NCBI GenBank assembly: GCA_022799495.1 | Contig: JAAWON010000009.1 | Span: 1-53,820 of the forward strand | Source: Erysipelotrichaceae bacterium | GTDB taxonomy: Bacteria; Bacillota_I; Bacilli_A; Erysipelotrichales; Erysipelotrichaceae | Direction of reading: 5' to 3' | Length of the DNA: 53,820 bases | Position numbers and translations under genes: made by a program | Notes under the pieces: model-generated | Seen by the model: only the letters and a program-made list of their open reading frames with translations | Database searches by the model: none | Told to the model about the DNA's origin: nothing | Shown here: in pieces, positions 51,752-53,820 of the stretch | Numbering within the stretch: the first letter of the stretch is position 1 | How the letters are laid out: each line of letters opens with the position of its first letter

Positions 51752-53820
51752 ATTTCATCTGCACTTTCTTTTTCTGTATCAAAAATAATCTTTGTTGTAT
51801 TATGGTTAAAGCGCTCTTCTGGTTTAGGCAACTCCATATAATCTCCATATATTGCTTTTAATAGAGCATCATAATTATTCGGTATGGAATAATCTTTATC
51901 ACAAAAAGAACATTTTTGCGAGGGTTCATAATACTCTTTTGGAAATATCATAGTTAAATAATGCCTGCTAGTATTAAAATCAGTTAAGTATTTATCGCTA
52001 TTAGAACCGTGGAACATAGCAACAAAGCGTTGCATCTTATAAAGACTTTTTAATGAAAAATATTTTAAAAACCAATACAGGTACCAATATCTAATTTTGT
52101 TTTTGTTGTAAACACCTGCTTTTACATACATAGTTTCTATCAACGCTTTTGATAAAACAAATCTAAAAAAGAGAAGTAATCCGTTATTTGTATCTACATA
52201 GTCTTGCGGAAAAATATCTATAAAGATTCCTTTATGTACAGAAGGTGATACACCTGACATTGAATTTTCCAAAAATAGCGTATGGTTTTTCCTAACTTTA
52301 GCAAATACGAGCCAATATCCTTCATCACTTTCCGGAGTCTGCAAGAAGAAATGATCCTTCAATTCATTTGGAGCAATCTTTAAAAATTTTTCAAAATCAT
52401 CTCTTGGCATGCCAATATCTAAATCATCATCCCATGGAATAAACCCTTTATGACGTACTGCACCGATTAAAGTGCCATAAATCAGATAATATCGCAAATT
52501 ATATTTCTCACATATTCTTACAACTTCATCCAGAATCTCTATTTGAACTTTCCATAGTTCTTTCAATGTAGTATCACTTGGGACTTCTAATTTTATTTGA
52601 TTCTCTTTACTTTTTGAATTTAAATATGCGTTAGGAATTTCAACCATATTTTTAGTATGTACTAACAGGATTCCCAAAGAAAAAGCAATTGATATTAACG
52701 GAAACACCCGCTCTAAAACATGACCAGAATATTTGGCTATCAACAATCCCAACAAAGGAGCAACAAAATATATACTACATTCCAAAGTAAACATCTTTCT
52801 AAAATGTTTCAATCCCTGGACAAATACATAAACTAAGATTGCATAATATGGTATTATCAGTACAAGAAGTCCCAATAATCCATAAGAATAGTATTGGTAA
52901 GAATAGTCAGCTTCTGTATATATGTAATTTAATGTGTAACCCATCCCTAAATAACGATCCACTTTATTATTATTTTTTTCATAAATATCTTTTAAAATCA
53001 TCGTTTTTAAAACACGATAATCATTATTGGGCGTATCCTGGATATAATGTGCCCAGAAACTACTATGATCTATATCATGGTAATGATCAATTATATACGG
53101 AGAAATACCGAAAAAACTACAAAACTCATCCATATAAGACAACACAAATCGCTTTTCTTCCTCATTTAAAGTATCAGCATTCAACTTTTTTAAACGCTTA
53201 GAATCAACAACCAGTTTTTCATAATCAATGGAAGAACCCTCTTCTATCTTAGCTGCTACTGCTTGATCTAACAAAGAACCATTTATAAGATTAGAATCTG
53301 TTTTATCATATCCCATTTTATACCCTACCGGCGAGAAGGGAAAAAGCGCTCCAAAACCAATTGAGATGATTAAGAAAAACAAAATACTTTTATGTGTTTT
53401 CTTCATAAGTTTGAATACTATCCATAATCCTATAAATAAGATCAGGATTAGCAAACATCCAATATTTGCCGTTTTTGTCCCCAGCATATACATAGCCAAT
53501 CCTTGCATAATCACAATTAATCGTTGATAATTCCTTTTCTGATCATAAGTTCTATATAACATTAAAGGGAATAGCATAAATAAAATAGCTGACATTTGGT
53601 TTCCCGAGAGAAACCATCCTTTTGTTGTTAATTCATAATAACTATAACTATGTGCATTAGTAAAAGTAAACCACTGAAATAGATTATAATTATTGGTTAT
53701 GGAATCATCGCTATAATTACGTAAAGCAATACCAAACAAATTAGTAATAACCATAACAAATGATATAATTAAAATAAAAATTTCCAAGATATGAAATAAT
53801 TCTTCTTTTTTCATTTGCAT
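51748..53820 (-). CDS. O-antigen ligase-like membrane domain fused to a LicD domain (5' end at window edge)
   Basis: At least 690 residues. Residues 1-390 have about eight transmembrane segments with a large extracytoplasmic loop (about 165-310), in the style of O-antigen ligase-like proteins (GWFLSGNQMSAILFMLFP, LGTKTANIGCLLI). Residues about 415-690 are LicD: YYLIYGTLIGAVRHKGFIPWDDDLDIGMPRDDFEKFL at 444-480 with the DDDLD metal motif at 464-468, then HKGIFIDIFP. LicD proteins transfer phosphocholine or phosphosugars to surface glycans. The fusion is unusual. The apparent ATG coincides with the last bases of the window, so the true start may lie beyond, and a few N-terminal helices may be missing. 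The ATGA overlap with the next gene supports a shared operon. Confidence 0.8.
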   Translation of the reverse strand: MQMKKEELFHILEIFILIISFVMVITNLFGIALRNYSDDSITNNYNLFQWFTFTNAHSYSYYELTTKGWFLSGNQMSAILFMLFPLMLYRTYDQKRNYQRLIVIMQGLAMYMLGTKTANIGCLLILILFIGLWIVFKLMKKTHKSILFFLIISIGFGALFPFSPVGYKMGYDKTDSNLINGSLLDQAVAAKIEEGSSIDYEKLVVDSKRLKKLNADTLNEEEKRFVLSYMDEFCSFFGISPYIIDHYHDIDHSSFWAHYIQDTPNNDYRVLKTMILKDIYEKNNNKVDRYLGMGYTLNYIYTEADYSYQYYSYGLLGLLVLIIPYYAILVYVFVQGLKHFRKMFTLECSIYFVAPLLGLLIAKYSGHVLERVFPLISIAFSLGILLVHTKNMVEIPNAYLNSKSKENQIKLEVPSDTTLKELWKVQIEILDEVVRICEKYNLRYYLIYGTLIGAVRHKGFIPWDDDLDIGMPRDDFEKFLKIAPNELKDHFFLQTPESDEGYWLVFAKVRKNHTLFLENSMSGVSPSVHKGIFIDIFPQDYVDTNNGLLLFFRFVLSKALIETMYVKAGVYNKNKIRYWYLYWFLKYFSLKSLYKMQRFVAMFHGSNSDKYLTDFNTSRHYLTMIFPKEYYEPSQKCSFCDKDYSIPNNYDALLKAIYGDYMELPKPEERFNHNTTKIIFDTEKESADEI

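Overview
The window reads as a piece of a low-to-medium GC Bacillota genome from an anaerobic, probably gut-associated lineage. It has two FeoAB ferrous-iron systems, a SpoIVFA/SpoIVFB pair, mreCD-minCD, a type VII secretion locus, a lysine riboswitch, strong AGGAGG ribosome sites, TTGaca-N17-TATAAT promoters and CCA-encoding tRNAs. Placement in or near the Erysipelotrichia is my inference and not proven by anything here. Bases 1 to about 105 are foreign to the rest: 69 of the first 100 bases are G+C against 41 of the next 100, and they encode a fragment of a rhamnogalacturonan-acetylesterase-like SGNH hydrolase. The left edge is therefore probably a chimeric contig end.

Layout. 0.5-2.9 kb: first feoAB. 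3.0-4.7 kb: HAD phosphatase and a DUF4230 membrane-anchored protein. 4.9-10.8 kb: one tightly overlapping operon encoding a single-chain FAD/rhodanese/siroheme-FeS reductase, a siderophore/haem/corrinoid-type ABC importer and a Met8-like sirohaem synthase. 11.05-11.2 kb: a structured candidate small RNA. 11.2-13.2 kb: an esterase and ATP-grasp ligase pair. 13.3-21.3 kb: a compact type VII secretion locus (DUF6382 protein, Ser/Thr kinase, FHA-EssC, EsaB-like protein, two WXG100-type proteins, small partner, candidate substrate, DUF4176 protein) with no recognisable EsaA or EssA. 21.5-26.4 kb: membrane protein, a self-regulated permease/GntR/ATPase operon with a perfect operator palindrome, YitT-family protein and a ZnuA-like lipoprotein without metal ligands. 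26.5-31.9 kb: mreC-mreD-minC-minD-(AI-2E exporter family)-spoIVFA-spoIVFB, the order known from Bacillus apart from the inserted transporter. 32.2-36.9 kb: degV, tRNA-His, an XRE regulator, tRNA-Ser, a lipoprotein, and a SpoIIB-like SPOR protein with radC on the opposite strand. 37-41 kb: a large Ig-like surface protein and a DEDDh exonuclease. 41-43.6 kb: a lysine-riboswitch-controlled amino-acid ABC importer. 43.7-48.4 kb: dCMP deaminase, second feoAB, glutamate dehydrogenase. 48.6-53.8 kb: an AT-richer surface-polysaccharide cluster ending in a Wzy/ligase-LicD fusion that runs to the window edge.

How the parts fit: the iron importers, the tetrapyrrole-type importer and the Met8-like enzyme could together supply iron and sirohaem to the fused reductase. 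The mre/min/spoIVF genes cover cell shape, division-site placement and late sporulation signalling. The type VII locus couples an ATPase motor carrying a phosphothreonine-reading FHA domain to an apparently active kinase encoded just upstream.
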